Below, in pieces: positions 8,182-23,760 of a stretch of DNA of 64,000 nt. The notes under the pieces were generated by a model. It worked only from the letters and a program-made list of their open reading frames with translations, searched no databases and was not told where the DNA came from. The DNA comes from Bacillus zhangzhouensis. Its GTDB lineage: Bacteria > Bacillota > Bacilli > Bacillales > Bacillaceae. The translations under genes and the position numbers were made by a program. The stretch is from the NCBI GenBank assembly GCA_025809375.1, contig CP099514.1:2965528-3029527 (forward strand). Direction: 5' to 3'. How positions within the stretch are numbered: the stretch's first letter is position 1; each line of letters begins with the position of its first letter.

Positions 8182-8880
8182 TTATTCGTGTAGTTTTAAT
8201 GATTCTGCTGTAAAGATAGAAGCCATTTCTTTACCATTGCTTGCTTGGTAGTAATGGCCTTTACCAGCTTCAGCTACTTGCTTCAATTGACCTTCATAGC
8301 CATCGTTAAAATCTAATCCGATCACATTTACAACAGTTGATCCATTTGAGTGATGCAATTCTTTTGCTACTTTTACTGGATCTCCACCACAAGTTTCTTC
8401 ACCATCAGTGATTAAGTACACAATATGCATTGTTCCTTCATTAAGCTGTTCATCCACTTGCTTTGCATTTTCAAGTGCACGTGCAATCGGTGTCCAGCCA
8501 GTTGGACCAAGTCCGTTTAAAGAGTTTTCAAAGCTGTTTTTTTCATAAGGCTGTACGCCGTAAACGCCTCTAATGACTTCACATGATTGTGCTTTACCTG
8601 AATTTTTGTTGTTTCCTTCAGAACCAAACAAGCTCATACGAATTTGAGCGTCTTTTGGAAGTGACTGAGCAAATTTAAATACCTCTTGTTTAGCGAGATC
8701 AAATTTGCGCACTCCCTCTACTTTTCTTGCCATGCTTCCACTTGCATCAAGTAAGATTGTTACTCTTACATCTTGGTTTTGTTTTTCGACTGTAGATGCT
8801 TCTGCAAATACTGGTGAAGAGATTGACATAGATAATGTCAATACAGCTAAGGTTACGAGTGTACTTACTTTTTTCAACAT
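8182..8880 (-). CDS. ywmC: Secreted VWA-domain protein YwmC
   Basis: This is the 232-residue paralogue of YwmD. The signal peptide (LKKVSTLVTLAVLTLSMS) ends around VFAEAS; the VWA domain then shows the metal site DASGSM, the Thr in GWTPIARAL and LITDGEETCGG. Shared blocks with YwmD (FGSEGNNKNSGKAQSC, ETCGGDP, VVNVIGLD) point to gene duplication. It lies downstream of spoIID on the same strand as in B. subtilis. The AGGAGGAAGG ribosome site supports this start. Function unknown; an extracytoplasmic, calcium- or magnesium-binding role is inferred from the fold. Confidence 0.88.
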   Translation of the reverse strand: MLKKVSTLVTLAVLTLSMSISSPVFAEASTVEKQNQDVRVTILLDASGSMARKVEGVRKFDLAKQEVFKFAQSLPKDAQIRMSLFGSEGNNKNSGKAQSCEVIRGVYGVQPYEKNSFENSLNGLGPTGWTPIARALENAKQVDEQLNEGTMHIVYLITDGEETCGGDPVKVAKELHHSNGSTVVNVIGLDFNDGYEGQLKQVAEAGKGHYYQASNGKEMASIFTAESLKLHE

Positions 8881-9203
8881 ACTTTTCCTTCCTCCTTATG
8901 TATTTGATTGAAACATCTTAATCGTAAAATATTCTGTCTTGGAATGGTATAGGACTCGGTCCCTTTTTATCATTCATCAAAATCACTAAAATTCTGTCAG
9001 ATGTCTAGATATTTTCACCTAACACACGAATTATCCTCCCGTTTTCCCTGTCTTTCGAGGGACTCTGTATCGGCCATCGGTTCTTGTCAGGACATAAATG
9101 TTTAAGATTTCCTGACCCTGCGTCTTAAGTCGCGATTTGACACATTCTGTTCACATCTCTTTGAACACACAAAAAAATGCCCCATTTCTGAGGCACCTTT
9201 GCT
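8881..9203. other. Intergenic region spoIID-ywmC (323 nt)
   Basis: No coding frame is convincing. It holds the spoIID terminator at its right end and an inverted repeat GTCAGGA (9086-9092) / TCCTGAC (9110-9116) with a 17-nt loop that has no T-tract. The ywmC promoter must lie here on the minus strand but I could not pick it with confidence. Confidence 0.5.
9172..9202 (-). terminator. Intrinsic terminator of spoIID
   Basis: On the minus strand TGCCTC pairs with GGGGCA (one G-T pair) and is followed by seven T. The stem begins at the spoIID stop codon region. Confidence 0.7.
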
Positions 9204-10229
9204 TTATTTTTTAGCCATATACGTGTTGAGAAAACGATCGGCTGATTCAATTTGAATTCCTTTATAATAATGTTTCACGATGGCATCTACTTTTTTGCCT
9301 TCCTGCGCCATATAATGCGCACCATATTGACTCATGCCTACACCATGACCATATCCTTTTGTTGTAATGACAATCTGCTGACCCTGACGTTCCCATGTGA
9401 AGTCCGCTGAATGAAGGCCTAGTGATTCTCGAATGTCTCGGCCTGACATTGTTTTACCGTTGATCACGGCTTTCGCTACCTGATTTCCTGGTGTCCGTTC
9501 TACAATCTGTCCGACCTGAGCCTTCTGAGTAAGTGTCACACCTAATTTTTGCTGAAATTCACTCACCGAGATGGTTTTCCTGTTTTGAAATTTTGGTGAT
9601 TTTTCATCCCATTCACTTGAGACACTTTTCAAATAAGGGATCTCGTTTTTCCAATAGGCTTCGGCATTTTCCGTTTTTCCGTTACTTGTTGAAAAGAATG
9701 AAGCATCAATTGGTTTCTCGTCATAAGTCAGCACTTTTCCTTGTGTGCTGGCGACAGCTTCCGTGACCTTCTTTAATTTCCAATTGTACGCTTTCCCCCA
9801 AATTTTCTTGAGTTCCTGTTTGTTTTTGTAAACTTGGAACATTTGGGTATCATCTACAAGAGAGCCCTTAGGTGATTTGACGGTCTTATCACTGATCATT
9901 TGTCTGACGATATACGTTCTTGCTGCGAGTGCTTGTGCCTTGAGTGCTTCCATGTCAAAATCAGCTGGCATTTCAGATGCTACGACACCGATCACATACT
10001 CTTCTAAGGGGATGTTTTCTACCTGCTGATGAGCTGAGCGATAGACGGGGATAGCGACGGGTGATTGTTTCAATTTGACTGACCCCTTCACTTCTTTTTT
10101 AACTGTTGGTTCTGCTGATACTTGCTGGCTAGCCTCCGGTTTCCCTTGGAACGTCGGCAACACAAGTAATGTTGGAATCATTAAAATGATGATGCATATT
10201 CCTGCGATTGTCCATACCATTGGTTTCAT
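9204..10229 (-). CDS. spoIID: Stage II sporulation protein D (engulfment lytic transglycosylase)
   Basis: SpoIID is a membrane-anchored peptidoglycan hydrolase that, with SpoIIM and SpoIIP, drives engulfment of the forespore. The 341-residue protein has an N-terminal membrane anchor (IAGICIIILMIPTLLVLP, about residues 8-25), the conserved VIGVVASEMPADFDMEALKAQALAARTY block containing the catalytic glutamate, and the C-terminal GYGHGVGMSQYGA motif typical of the SpoIID/LytB domain. A mother-cell SigE promoter lies upstream. Position next to murAA agrees with B. subtilis. Confidence 0.96.
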   Translation of the reverse strand: MKPMVWTIAGICIIILMIPTLLVLPTFQGKPEASQQVSAEPTVKKEVKGSVKLKQSPVAIPVYRSAHQQVENIPLEEYVIGVVASEMPADFDMEALKAQALAARTYIVRQMISDKTVKSPKGSLVDDTQMFQVYKNKQELKKIWGKAYNWKLKKVTEAVASTQGKVLTYDEKPIDASFFSTSNGKTENAEAYWKNEIPYLKSVSSEWDEKSPKFQNRKTISVSEFQQKLGVTLTQKAQVGQIVERTPGNQVAKAVINGKTMSGRDIRESLGLHSADFTWERQGQQIVITTKGYGHGVGMSQYGAHYMAQEGKKVDAIVKHYYKGIQIESADRFLNTYMAKK

Positions 10230-10264
10230 ATTTGGCTGCCCCCATTTGTCATTGAATCTCTTTT

Positions 10265-10293
10265 ATCCTATGGGCAGGGACAAGCTAATATGA
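10265..10293 (-). promoter_or_regulatory. SigE-type promoter of spoIID
   Basis: On the minus strand, TCATATT (10287-10293) and CATAGGAT (10265-10272) are separated by 14 nt, fitting the SigE consensus (ATATT, CATANNNT). It lies about 40-60 nt before spoIID, whose mother-cell expression in B. subtilis is SigE-dependent. Confidence 0.7.
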
Positions 10294-10439
10294 CAGCTTC
10301 TTTCATTTAGTGGACAAGTCCTTTATAAAGGTATGAAGCTGTTCTTCGATGGATTTTACTGTTCGTCTGTATGAATAAAATTTAAGATGGTTGGATACAC
10401 TAATGATAAGCTTCGTGAAATGGAGCATTCTATGATTCT

Positions 10440-10477
10440 AAAAAAAATCAGTATGCCGCAAAGGACACACTGATTTC
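10440..10477 (-). terminator. Intrinsic terminator of murAA
   Basis: On the minus strand AAATCAGTGTG pairs with CATACTGATTT (one mismatch) and is followed by a T run. Confidence 0.75.
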
Positions 10478-10484
10478 TTTATGA

Positions 10485-11792
10485 TTACGCGTTCAGATCT
10501 GATACAACTTGTTCTTGTGTCACATCTGCTGATTCATCGTTTACTCTTTCAATATCTGCACCGATTGCTGCAAGTTTTTGGTGGAAATTCACATAACCAC
10601 GGTCAATATGCTTTAACTCCGTGACACGTGTATGACCTTCTGCCACTAATCCAGCAAGTACAAGTGCTGCTCCTGCTCTTAAATCAGTTGCCGCCACTTC
10701 AGCACCTTGAAGTTGAACCGGCCCATTGATAATGACAGAGCGACCCTCAATTTTAATATCGCCATTCATGCGGCGGAATTCTTCAGCATGCATAAAGCGG
10801 TTTTCAAACACCGTTTCTGTGATCATGCTTGTTCCGTTCGCACGAAGCAATAGCGCCATCATCTGAGATTGCATATCCGTTGGGAACCCAGGATGCGGCA
10901 TTGTTTTTAGATCGATTGGCTTGAGCTCAGATGGTCCAATAACTCTTAAACCTTCTTCTTCTTCAATGATCTGAATACCCATTTCTTCCATTTTTGCAAC
11001 AAGTGATGTCATGTGCTCTGGCACTGCGCCTTTTACAAGAACATTTCCTTCTGTAATGGCTGCTGCCACCATGAAAGTACCTGCTTCTATTCTGTCAGGG
11101 ATGATGTTGTGTTTTGCACCGTGTAGTGTTTCCACACCTTCGATTTTGATTGTACCAGTACCAGCACCGCGAACCTTTCCGCCCATGGCATTGATGTAGT
11201 TTGCTAAATCAACAATTTCAGGTTCTTTTGCTACGTTTTCTAAAATCGTTGTTCCTTCAGCTAATGCTGCTGCCATGATGATGTTTTCAGTTGCCCCTAC
11301 ACTTGGGAAATCCAAATAGATTTTTGCACCTTTTAAACGGCCTTCTACTTCAGCCTCGATGAAACCATTACCTACTTGAATTTTAGCTCCCATTGCTTCA
11401 AAGCCTTTTAAATGCTGATCAATTGGTCTTGAACCAATCGCACAACCTCCAGGTAATGCAACTCTTGCATGACCTGTTCTTGCTAAAAGTGGTCCCATGA
11501 CAAGCACGGATGCTCGCATTTTACGGACATACTCAAACGGAGCCTCAGTTTCTAGTGCATGAGATGCATCAACTGATACTTCGTTATTTTCAAAATGTAC
11601 TTCTGCTCCTAAATGACGTAACACTTCATTGATTGTATATACATCGGAGAGCGTAGGTACATCACAAATTACGCTTTTTTCTGTACTTGCTAACAAAGAT
11701 GCAGCGATAACTGGTAAAACGGCATTTTTTGCGCCTTCTACTTTAACTGTGCCGTTTAACTTTTGACCGCCGCGGACGATGATTTTTTCCAA
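10485..11792 (-). CDS. murAA: UDP-N-acetylglucosamine 1-carboxyvinyltransferase MurAA
   Basis: MurA transfers enolpyruvate from PEP to UDP-GlcNAc, the committed step of peptidoglycan precursor synthesis in the cytosol. The 435-residue protein shows the N-terminal [17 protein letters not shown] and the active-site cysteine loop [15 protein letters not shown] (near residue 117, target of fosfomycin). The EPSP-synthase-like repeats give the usual length plus a short acidic tail. A second MurA (murAB) is at 38031. Order spoIID-murAA-ywmB matches B. subtilis, where murAA is the essential copy. Confidence 0.96.
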   Translation of the reverse strand: MEKIIVRGGQKLNGTVKVEGAKNAVLPVIAASLLASTEKSVICDVPTLSDVYTINEVLRHLGAEVHFENNEVSVDASHALETEAPFEYVRKMRASVLVMGPLLARTGHARVALPGGCAIGSRPIDQHLKGFEAMGAKIQVGNGFIEAEVEGRLKGAKIYLDFPSVGATENIIMAAALAEGTTILENVAKEPEIVDLANYINAMGGKVRGAGTGTIKIEGVETLHGAKHNIIPDRIEAGTFMVAAAITEGNVLVKGAVPEHMTSLVAKMEEMGIQIIEEEEGLRVIGPSELKPIDLKTMPHPGFPTDMQSQMMALLLRANGTSMITETVFENRFMHAEEFRRMNGDIKIEGRSVIINGPVQLQGAEVAATDLRAGAALVLAGLVAEGHTRVTELKHIDRGYVNFHQKLAAIGADIERVNDESADVTQEQVVSDLNA

Positions 11793-11824
11793 GGTCTTCC
11801 CCTCCGCGTCCCAAATTCTCTATA

Positions 11825-12559
11825 TTAATATTCAGTCGTTACGATTGGTGTGCCAACCGTAATTGTATGATTTTCGTTCATTTCCGAACTTCTGATGGCA
11901 ATTTGAACATTCATTTTATCATTTGAAGTCATAATGAACTGTTCCCACTTATCTGTGTAAGCGGAAAGCGACACAAAATTAGACTCAACGAGATACTCAA
12001 CTGGTTTTGCTTGAAATTCATTTGCTAACGTTTCAGCTTTTTTTTGCAAAACAACATCCATCATACCATTTACATGACCATTGAGACAAGTAAAAATCAC
12101 AATTTTCTCTTGTAATATGCTTTTTGCATGACGTACGAACTGATCATATGTATGCTCCCAGGTATTGAGTGGGCGAGCACCTTTTTGCTCATATAATAAA
12201 TACGACTTTTGATTGGATTTTGTGTCGGTCTTCACGAGTAAAATTTTCGATACTGTCTCATTTTTTTCATCTTTGTAAATTCCTGTGACTTTGGTGACAT
12301 GTTGCTCTTTTTTTTCGGTCCACTCATACTGTCGTAGTTCGTCTTTTAAACGTTTCACTTTTTTTGAAAATTGCTGGGATGAAATATCTACATTTGTTTT
12401 GGCATGAAGGGTCCATCCATCCACTTCGATTTGCTGGTTTTTCAGACCTTCTGCTATTTGAGCGAGCGGGGATGATTCTTCCGCACGAACCCCTTGAATC
12501 ATCAGAACAAAAAAAAGAATAAACGCAATGAATGGCCAACTTTTCAAATACTTTCTCAC
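11825..12559 (-). CDS. ywmB: YwmB, secreted TATA-box-like protein of unknown function
   Basis: This 244-residue protein has an N-terminal hydrophobic segment (SWPFIAFILFFVLMIQGV) that reads as a signal peptide or anchor ending near RAEESS. The rest fits the YwmB family, whose structure resembles a duplicated TATA-box-binding fold. No catalytic motif is visible. It is directly upstream of murAA with a 32-nt gap, so the two are likely co-transcribed, as in B. subtilis. The role is unknown; a link to the cell surface is inferred from the signal and from the MurA neighbour. Confidence 0.85.
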   Translation of the reverse strand: MRKYLKSWPFIAFILFFVLMIQGVRAEESSPLAQIAEGLKNQQIEVDGWTLHAKTNVDISSQQFSKKVKRLKDELRQYEWTEKKEQHVTKVTGIYKDEKNETVSKILLVKTDTKSNQKSYLLYEQKGARPLNTWEHTYDQFVRHAKSILQEKIVIFTCLNGHVNGMMDVVLQKKAETLANEFQAKPVEYLVESNFVSLSAYTDKWEQFIMTSNDKMNVQIAIRSSEMNENHTITVGTPIVTTEY

Positions 12560-12687
12560 TTGTCATTCCCCCTTGCTACAAGTGTTGCCGCAAGGAGGTC
12601 AATGCATACGTGGAAAAGCCAGCAAAAGGCCAACCTTTTGACCCTTCTTTTTATGTTCCCGCAGAAAGCCTTGACCAAACCTTTATG

Positions 12688-12918
12688 TTAGAACATATAT
12701 GGAATTTGTCTGGAGAAATTTAGGTAATCAAGGAAGAAATTGCTGACCGCAGATGCGATGGCAATGGTAATGAGCATCATCAGCAACCTTGCTTGAACAA
12801 TTTTCCCTTTTTTAATGAGTGGATCAATATTTACGGCAAGCAGTGCCCACCATGTAACCGCGATAAAAAAAAGGTGGATCACAATGCCCACGATTGCTTG
12901 TTGTCCTACGTTTTCCAT
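12688..12918 (-). CDS. ywzB: YwzB, DUF1146 small membrane protein
   Basis: This 76-residue protein has two hydrophobic helices (AIVGIVIHLFFIAVTWWALL and ARLLMMLITIAIASAVSNFF) flanking a basic linker, the layout of the DUF1146 family. It sits between the ATP synthase operon and ywmB in Bacillus. Function unknown. The GAATCCTCC complement gives a GGAGGATTC ribosome site before the ATG. Confidence 0.85.
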   Translation of the reverse strand: MENVGQQAIVGIVIHLFFIAVTWWALLAVNIDPLIKKGKIVQARLLMMLITIAIASAVSNFFLDYLNFSRQIPYMF

Positions 12919-13088
12919 ACAGTTGAATCCTCCTTTTATTTATTTCTGTAAAGGAAAACTCCCTTTCATTATATCCTCGAAAATCGGAAAGATGAATCAT
13001 TTGGAAAAAAGAGCTACATTTAGTGTAAATCCCCTCTTATCCTGATGCCAAGGAGATGATATACTGCGTGTGGAAGGAGCTGAACACA

Positions 13089-13562
13089 TTGAAAGATTCT
13101 TTTCCTGACTTTGTTGATTTGTACGGAGAATTGGTTCCCTCATTTGATCATGAATGGGAGGCCATTGCTTTCTACTTTGATTATAGACAGACACAGCTAG
13201 AAGAATTAGCACAATTGTGTCATTTTCATAACATTTCTTTGGATTACTCTGAGGAAAGCCTGTATCAGTTAGAATCACTATACTTTGATGCATTGACCAA
13301 GCAGCTGTTTGCTAAGTGGAAAATGCCAATTGATGCATTAGAAGCGATGATGAGTGTTTATTTAGGAGAGGTTATCATCCGCCATCATTCAGATGCTGAC
13401 TGGGTAGTGCGGACTTATATGGACTCTCCGCATCAATATACGCTTGGTTTGCGCCGGCACAACAAAACGTGGCATAGTACGCAGTTTTGCGAGCACTTAT
13501 ATCTTGAAAAACAGGATTCGCACCCTTATGTGTCCATGTATCAATCCCTCATGTCATTCTAA
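13089..13562 (+). CDS. ywmA: YwmA, conserved protein of unknown function
   Basis: This 157-residue soluble protein starts at a TTG at 13089 with AAGGAG 9 nt upstream. An ATG at 13056 is in frame but abuts its own AAGGAG with no spacing, so it is unlikely to be used. The sequence is rich in aromatic and acidic residues (WEAIAFYFDYRQTQLEEL) with no signal peptide and no motif I recognise. It is the only gene here pointing against the ywmB/atp transcripts, as ywmA does in B. subtilis. No function can be given. Confidence 0.75.
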   Translation: MKDSFPDFVDLYGELVPSFDHEWEAIAFYFDYRQTQLEELAQLCHFHNISLDYSEESLYQLESLYFDALTKQLFAKWKMPIDALEAMMSVYLGEVIIRHHSDADWVVRTYMDSPHQYTLGLRRHNKTWHSTQFCEHLYLEKQDSHPYVSMYQSLMSF

Positions 13563-13563
13563 A

Positions 13564-13597
13564 AAAACCTTCTTATCATGGTGATAAGAAGGTTTTT
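13564..13597. terminator. Bidirectional terminator between ywmA and atpC
   Basis: CCTTCTTATCA (13568-13578) pairs with TGATAAGAAGG (13582-13592), with A runs on the left and T runs on the right, so it works for both convergent transcripts. Confidence 0.92.
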
Positions 13598-13602
13598 CTG
13601 TT

Positions 13603-14010
<408 letters not shown>

Positions 14011-14022
14011 CTAAGGACCAGA

Positions 14023-15462
<1,440 letters not shown>

Positions 15463-15468
15463 TTATTT

Positions 15469-16353
<885 letters not shown>

Positions 16354-16423
16354 TCAGGAATCCGTGTTCATTTACGTGAAAAGAGAGAAAAAGAGAATCT
16401 TTTTCTCTCGGAAAGATTACTAA

Positions 16424-18490
<2,067 letters not shown>

Positions 18491-18494
<4 letters not shown>

Positions 18495-19012
18495 CGGCTT
18501 TCGCCTGCCTCTTGAAGATACTCTTGAATCAATTTCTCTTGTGCCTGTTCATCAAGTTCTTTTTCAATTACTTTAGATGCAATCAGCACAGATAGTGATG
18601 CAACCTGCTCACGCAGTGCAGCCACAGCTTGTTCTTTCTCTTTCATGATTTCAGTTCTAGCAGATTCTTTCAAGCGCTCTGATTCTTGACGTGCTGCTTG
18701 AATGATCTCTTCTTTTTGTTTCTCACCAATCTTTTTCGCGTTTTCGATGAGTGTATGTGATTCTTCGCGTGCTTCTTTCAATAAGACACGTTGTTCTTCA
18801 AGAAGCTTTTCAGCTTGAACGTGCTTTTGTTCAGCACTTGAAATTTCATTTCCTATATAATCTTCACGCTGCTTCATAATACCTAATAAAGGTTTAAGCG
18901 CAAATTTCTTTAAAAGTGCAAGCAGGATGAGCATAGCGATAAGCTGGAATAACATATCACCGGCGTTGAAGCTTAAGCCCCCTGCTCCTAAAACCACTGG
19001 TAACTGAGACAT
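18491..19012 (-). CDS. atpF: ATP synthase Fo b subunit
   Basis: This 173-residue stator subunit has one N-terminal membrane helix ([18 protein letters not shown], about residues 20-37) followed by a long charged coiled coil rich in Glu, Lys and Ala that dimerises and reaches the delta subunit. It overlaps atpH by 4 nt and follows atpE. Confidence 0.96.
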
Positions 19013-19132
19013 TTAGTACGGCAACTCCCTTCTTTAAATAATATGTTAAGAAACAAAACATAAAGGAATGGCGAAGTTTCGAACTAATCTGATCTTCGCC
19101 ATTAAAATTCTTATTAGAACGCTTCTCACATA

Positions 19133-19360
<228 letters not shown>

Positions 19361-19393
19361 TTAAAATAACGTCCTTTTTGGACTCTCAATTTT

Positions 19394-20519
<1,126 letters not shown>

Positions 20520-20962
20520 TCATCTGACTCCCGATGAAAAGTATTGTAAAAAAGGTGATAAATGGTGATGAAAACTGCGTAGAAGACGCTTATGATAAGC
20601 CGTCCTGTTCGAAAAAAATCAATCACCCATCGGTCTAATTGCACAATCAGAACTTGAAATCTTTAGATCTATGGGATGCTGCTTCATTCGTTGATACAAA
20701 CCCTGATTATTAAAGGGTTCACAATGAGGATTAGTAGAGTGCTATAGGCTATGAAAACCTTACCATAATACCCTCGTTTAGCATACAATAGCGTCTATGA
20801 TGTGTCAATCGGTAGAAAGTTAAAAAACTTTTCTATAGTAATAGAGCACACAAAATGTTCACAATTTCATCAAACTTTAGGAGGGATATGACATGTATTG
20901 AAAAAAACAAAGTATACATTGATTTTTCTAAGAACGTTATCAACCGTTTGTCATATATGTCA
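20520..20962 (-). promoter_or_regulatory. atp operon SigA promoter and long 5' leader
   Basis: On the minus strand a -35 TTGACA (20803-20808) and -10 TATGCT (20780-20785) are spaced 17 nt. Transcription would start near 20773, giving a ~250-nt untranslated leader before atpI. I saw no terminator hairpin or recognised riboswitch in the leader. The 150 nt between the promoter and the upp terminator hold nothing identifiable. Confidence 0.75.
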
Positions 20963-20997
20963 AAAAGCCCACATGCACGTTTGCATGCGGGCTTTTA
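20963..20997 (-). terminator. Intrinsic terminator of upp
   Basis: GCCC-ACATGCA pairs with TGCATGC-GGGC (one mismatch), and the minus strand continues into five T. Confidence 0.9.
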
Positions 20998-21008
20998 TTA
21001 AGACTTTC

Positions 21009-21638
21009 TTATTTCGTTCCAAACATACGGTCACCAGCATCACCAAGACCTGGAATGATGTAACCTTTTTCGTTTAGTTTCTCATCTAATGCTGCAATGT
21101 AGATATCAACATCTGGATGATGTTTTTGCATTTCTTCTACACCTTCAGGGGCAGCAATCAGACACATGAAACGAATGTTTTTCGCACCGCGTTTTTTCAA
21201 GCTGTTTAACGCTTCGACTGCTGATCCGCCAGTTGCAAGCATTGGGTCTACTACGATAAATTCACGCTCTTCCACATCAGATGGAAGCTTCACATAATAT
21301 TCAACAGGCTTTAATGTTTTCGGATCACGGTATAAACCGACATGTCCCACTTTAGCAGCTGGAATGAGTTTCAAAATTCCGTCTACCATTCCAAGACCTG
21401 CTCTTAAAATTGGCACAACTCCAAGTTTCTTCCCTGAGATCACGTTTGATTTCGCTACTTGTACAGGTGTTTCTACATCTACCTCTTCAAGCGGTAAATC
21501 TCTTGTGATTTCAAAGGCCATTAATGTTGCGACTTCATCAACTAGCTCTCTAAATTCCTTTGTTCCTGTATGAATGTCACGAATATATGTAAGTTTGTGC
21601 TGAATAAGCGGGTGATCAAATACATAAACCTTTGCCAT
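21009..21638 (-). CDS. upp: Uracil phosphoribosyltransferase
   Basis: This cytosolic salvage enzyme makes UMP from uracil and PRPP. The 209-residue protein shows the PRPP-binding [15 protein letters not shown] (about residues 130-144), the uracil-binding C-terminal [18 protein letters not shown], and [11 protein letters not shown]. It is flanked by glyA and the atp operon as in B. subtilis and has terminators on both sides, so it is probably monocistronic. Confidence 0.97.
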   Translation of the reverse strand: MAKVYVFDHPLIQHKLTYIRDIHTGTKEFRELVDEVATLMAFEITRDLPLEEVDVETPVQVAKSNVISGKKLGVVPILRAGLGMVDGILKLIPAAKVGHVGLYRDPKTLKPVEYYVKLPSDVEEREFIVVDPMLATGGSAVEALNSLKKRGAKNIRFMCLIAAPEGVEEMQKHHPDVDIYIAALDEKLNEKGYIIPGLGDAGDRMFGTK

Positions 21639-21744
21639 TGCTTGCTACAACTCCTTTTCTGTCATCTTCCGGTGAACTTTGCACACTTCCTACAATTCTA
21701 CATAAAAAAACACCATCTTTCAATATGATTCGCAAATCCTACAA

Positions 21745-21778
21745 AAAAACCCACATGCCAAAAATAGGCAAATGGGTC
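21745..21778 (-). terminator. Intrinsic terminator of glyA
   Basis: ACCCACATGCC and GGCAAATGGGT form a stem with one mismatch; the minus strand then runs into seven T. Confidence 0.85.
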
Positions 21779-21784
21779 TGTTTT

Positions 21785-23032
21785 TTAATAATCTAGTCCG
21801 TTATATAGAGGGAAACGAGCTGTAAGATCAGATACACGCTTTTTCGCTTCTTCTAATTTCGCTTCATCTTCATGATGTTTTAGCGCAAGTGCAATAATGG
21901 AACCGACTTCTTTCATGGCTTCTTGATCGAAACCGCGGCTTGTTACTGCTGCTGTACCTACACGGACACCACTTGTGACAAATGGTTTCTCTGGATCATA
22001 AGGAATTGCATTTTTATTCACTGTTATACCGATTTCATCAAGAACGTTTTCTGCAATTTTTCCTGTGATGCCAAGAGAACGCAAATCAATGAGAACAAGA
22101 TGGTTATCTGTTCCGCCTGATACAAGCTGGATATCTTCAGATAAAAGAGTTTCAGCTAGTTGTTTTGCATTATCAATGACGTTTTGTGCATATATTTTGA
22201 AATCTCCGTTCAATACTTCACCGAAAGAAACAGCTTTTGCAGAGATGACATGCATCAGTGGTCCACCTTGAATACCAGGGAAAATCGATTTGTCGATCTT
22301 TTTACCAAACTCTTCACGGCATAGGATCATTCCGCCTCGAGGTCCGCGTAATGTTTTGTGAGTTGTCGTTGTCACAAAATCTGCGTAAGGAACTGGATTT
22401 GGATGAAGACCCGCTGCAACAAGACCAGCAATGTGAGCCATGTCCACCATAAAGTAAGCACCGACTTCATCAGCAATCTCACGGAACTTTTTGAAATCAA
22501 TTTGGCGCGGGTATGCACTTGCACCCGCAACAATAAGTTTCGGCTTATGTTCACGTGCTTTTTCAAGTACATCCTGATAGTCGATATGCTGAGTTTCTTT
22601 ATCTACACCATATTCTACAAAGTTGTACTGAACACCACTAAAGTTTACAGGGCTTCCATGTGTTAAATGCCCGCCGTGTGATAAGTTCATACCCAGCACT
22701 GTATCGCCATGCTCAAGAATTGTAAAGTATACGGCCATGTTCGCTTGAGCACCTGAGTGAGGCTGTACGTTCACATACTCAGCGCCAAAAATTTCTTTTG
22801 CGCGGTCACGTGCGATATCTTCCACAACGTCTACATGTTCACAGCCGCCATAGTAGCGTTTACCAGGATAGCCCTCAGCGTATTTGTTTGTTAATACAGA
22901 GCCCTGTGCTTCCATGACTGCTTCGCTTACGAAGTTTTCTGATGCAATTAATTCGATTTTGTCCTGCTGGCGTTTCCGCTCTAGTTGAATTGCTTTGAAT
23001 ACTTGTGCGTCTTGCTCAGGTAAATGTTTCAT
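21785..23032 (-). CDS. glyA: Serine hydroxymethyltransferase
   Basis: This PLP enzyme interconverts serine and glycine, loading one-carbon units onto tetrahydrofolate. The 415-residue protein has the PLP lysine in [15 protein letters not shown] (near residue 229), [11 protein letters not shown] at the N-terminus and [12 protein letters not shown]. The start at 23032 ([12 protein letters not shown]) has GGAGAGGA upstream and matches the family; the frame extends 19 codons further without support. A possible PurR box lies upstream. Confidence 0.97.
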   Translation of the reverse strand: MKHLPEQDAQVFKAIQLERKRQQDKIELIASENFVSEAVMEAQGSVLTNKYAEGYPGKRYYGGCEHVDVVEDIARDRAKEIFGAEYVNVQPHSGAQANMAVYFTILEHGDTVLGMNLSHGGHLTHGSPVNFSGVQYNFVEYGVDKETQHIDYQDVLEKAREHKPKLIVAGASAYPRQIDFKKFREIADEVGAYFMVDMAHIAGLVAAGLHPNPVPYADFVTTTTHKTLRGPRGGMILCREEFGKKIDKSIFPGIQGGPLMHVISAKAVSFGEVLNGDFKIYAQNVIDNAKQLAETLLSEDIQLVSGGTDNHLVLIDLRSLGITGKIAENVLDEIGITVNKNAIPYDPEKPFVTSGVRVGTAAVTSRGFDQEAMKEVGSIIALALKHHEDEAKLEEAKKRVSDLTARFPLYNGLDY

Positions 23033-23142
23033 CAGCGAAATCCTCTCCAATCTATTTCCATTCGATGTTTTCACCATCTCATTGTACACGGTTTTTGAGT
23101 GAAATGTAAAAGTTTTTTTGGAAAAATGACTTCTTTTTTATG

Positions 23143-23156
23143 AAAACCCGAATATT
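23143..23156 (-). promoter_or_regulatory. Possible PurR box upstream of glyA
   Basis: AAAACCCGAATATT resembles the Bacillus PurBox core (CGAA flanked by A/T). glyA is in the B. subtilis PurR regulon. The match is imperfect and I see no clear partner box, so this is tentative. Confidence 0.35.
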
Positions 23157-23208
23157 CAAGCGGTAAATTGTCTTCATCATTCAACATTATATTAGAAATA
23201 TATCTAAG

Positions 23209-23748
23209 CTATACTCTTGTATAAACTGCTCGTTCTCCGCCGATCAGCTTCGGACGCGTTTTCGCAAATGTCACATGTGCATGTCCTAATTGATGACGAT
23301 TGAGACGGACAGGTACAACAACTCTCTTTAAGTGCATCCCAATTAACGTATCGCCGATATCAATTCCAGCATGTGCTTCAATGGATTCGACTAATACAGG
23401 ATGTTCCATTTGCTGATACGCATGAGCCGCCATCGAACCCCCCGCCTGACGGACAGGTACTGCAGCTACAATCTCCAGGTTAAAACGGAAAGCCACTTCT
23501 TCTTCAACAACAAGGGCACGATTCAGATGTTCACAGCATTGAAAGGCGAGTTCAATGCCAGTCTCTCGTCTCAACCGATCCAATTCTTGATAGATGGATG
23601 CAGCAATTTGCTCACTTCCTGCAGTACCAATATGCTCACCAGCCACTTCTGACGTACTGCAGCCAATGACTAAGATTTGCCCGGCACGCAATTCAACTGT
23701 TTGATGAAACTCTTTTAACATTTCAAGCCAATCTTGACCAATGTTCAT
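23209..23748 (-). CDS. ywlG: YwlG, UPF0340 (DUF436) protein
   Basis: This 179-residue protein belongs to a conserved Firmicute family of unknown activity. Visible blocks are LVIGCSTSEVAGEHIGTAGS, FQCCEHLNRALVVE and AGIDIGDTLIGMHLKRV. No catalytic set is established. It starts 12 nt after rpiB on the same strand and is likely co-transcribed with it. Confidence 0.88.
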   Translation of the reverse strand: MNIGQDWLEMLKEFHQTVELRAGQILVIGCSTSEVAGEHIGTAGSEQIAASIYQELDRLRRETGIELAFQCCEHLNRALVVEEEVAFRFNLEIVAAVPVRQAGGSMAAHAYQQMEHPVLVESIEAHAGIDIGDTLIGMHLKRVVVPVRLNRHQLGHAHVTFAKTRPKLIGGERAVYTRV

Positions 23749-23760
23749 ATTAAGCGCTCC

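Noticed and set aside
9086..9116. Inverted repeat GTCAGGA/TCCTGAC as a terminator or riboswitch
   Set aside because: Long loop, short stem and no T-tract.
13056..13088. ATG at 13056 as the ywmA start
   Set aside because: Its AAGGAG touches the ATG; the TTG at 13089 has a well-spaced site.
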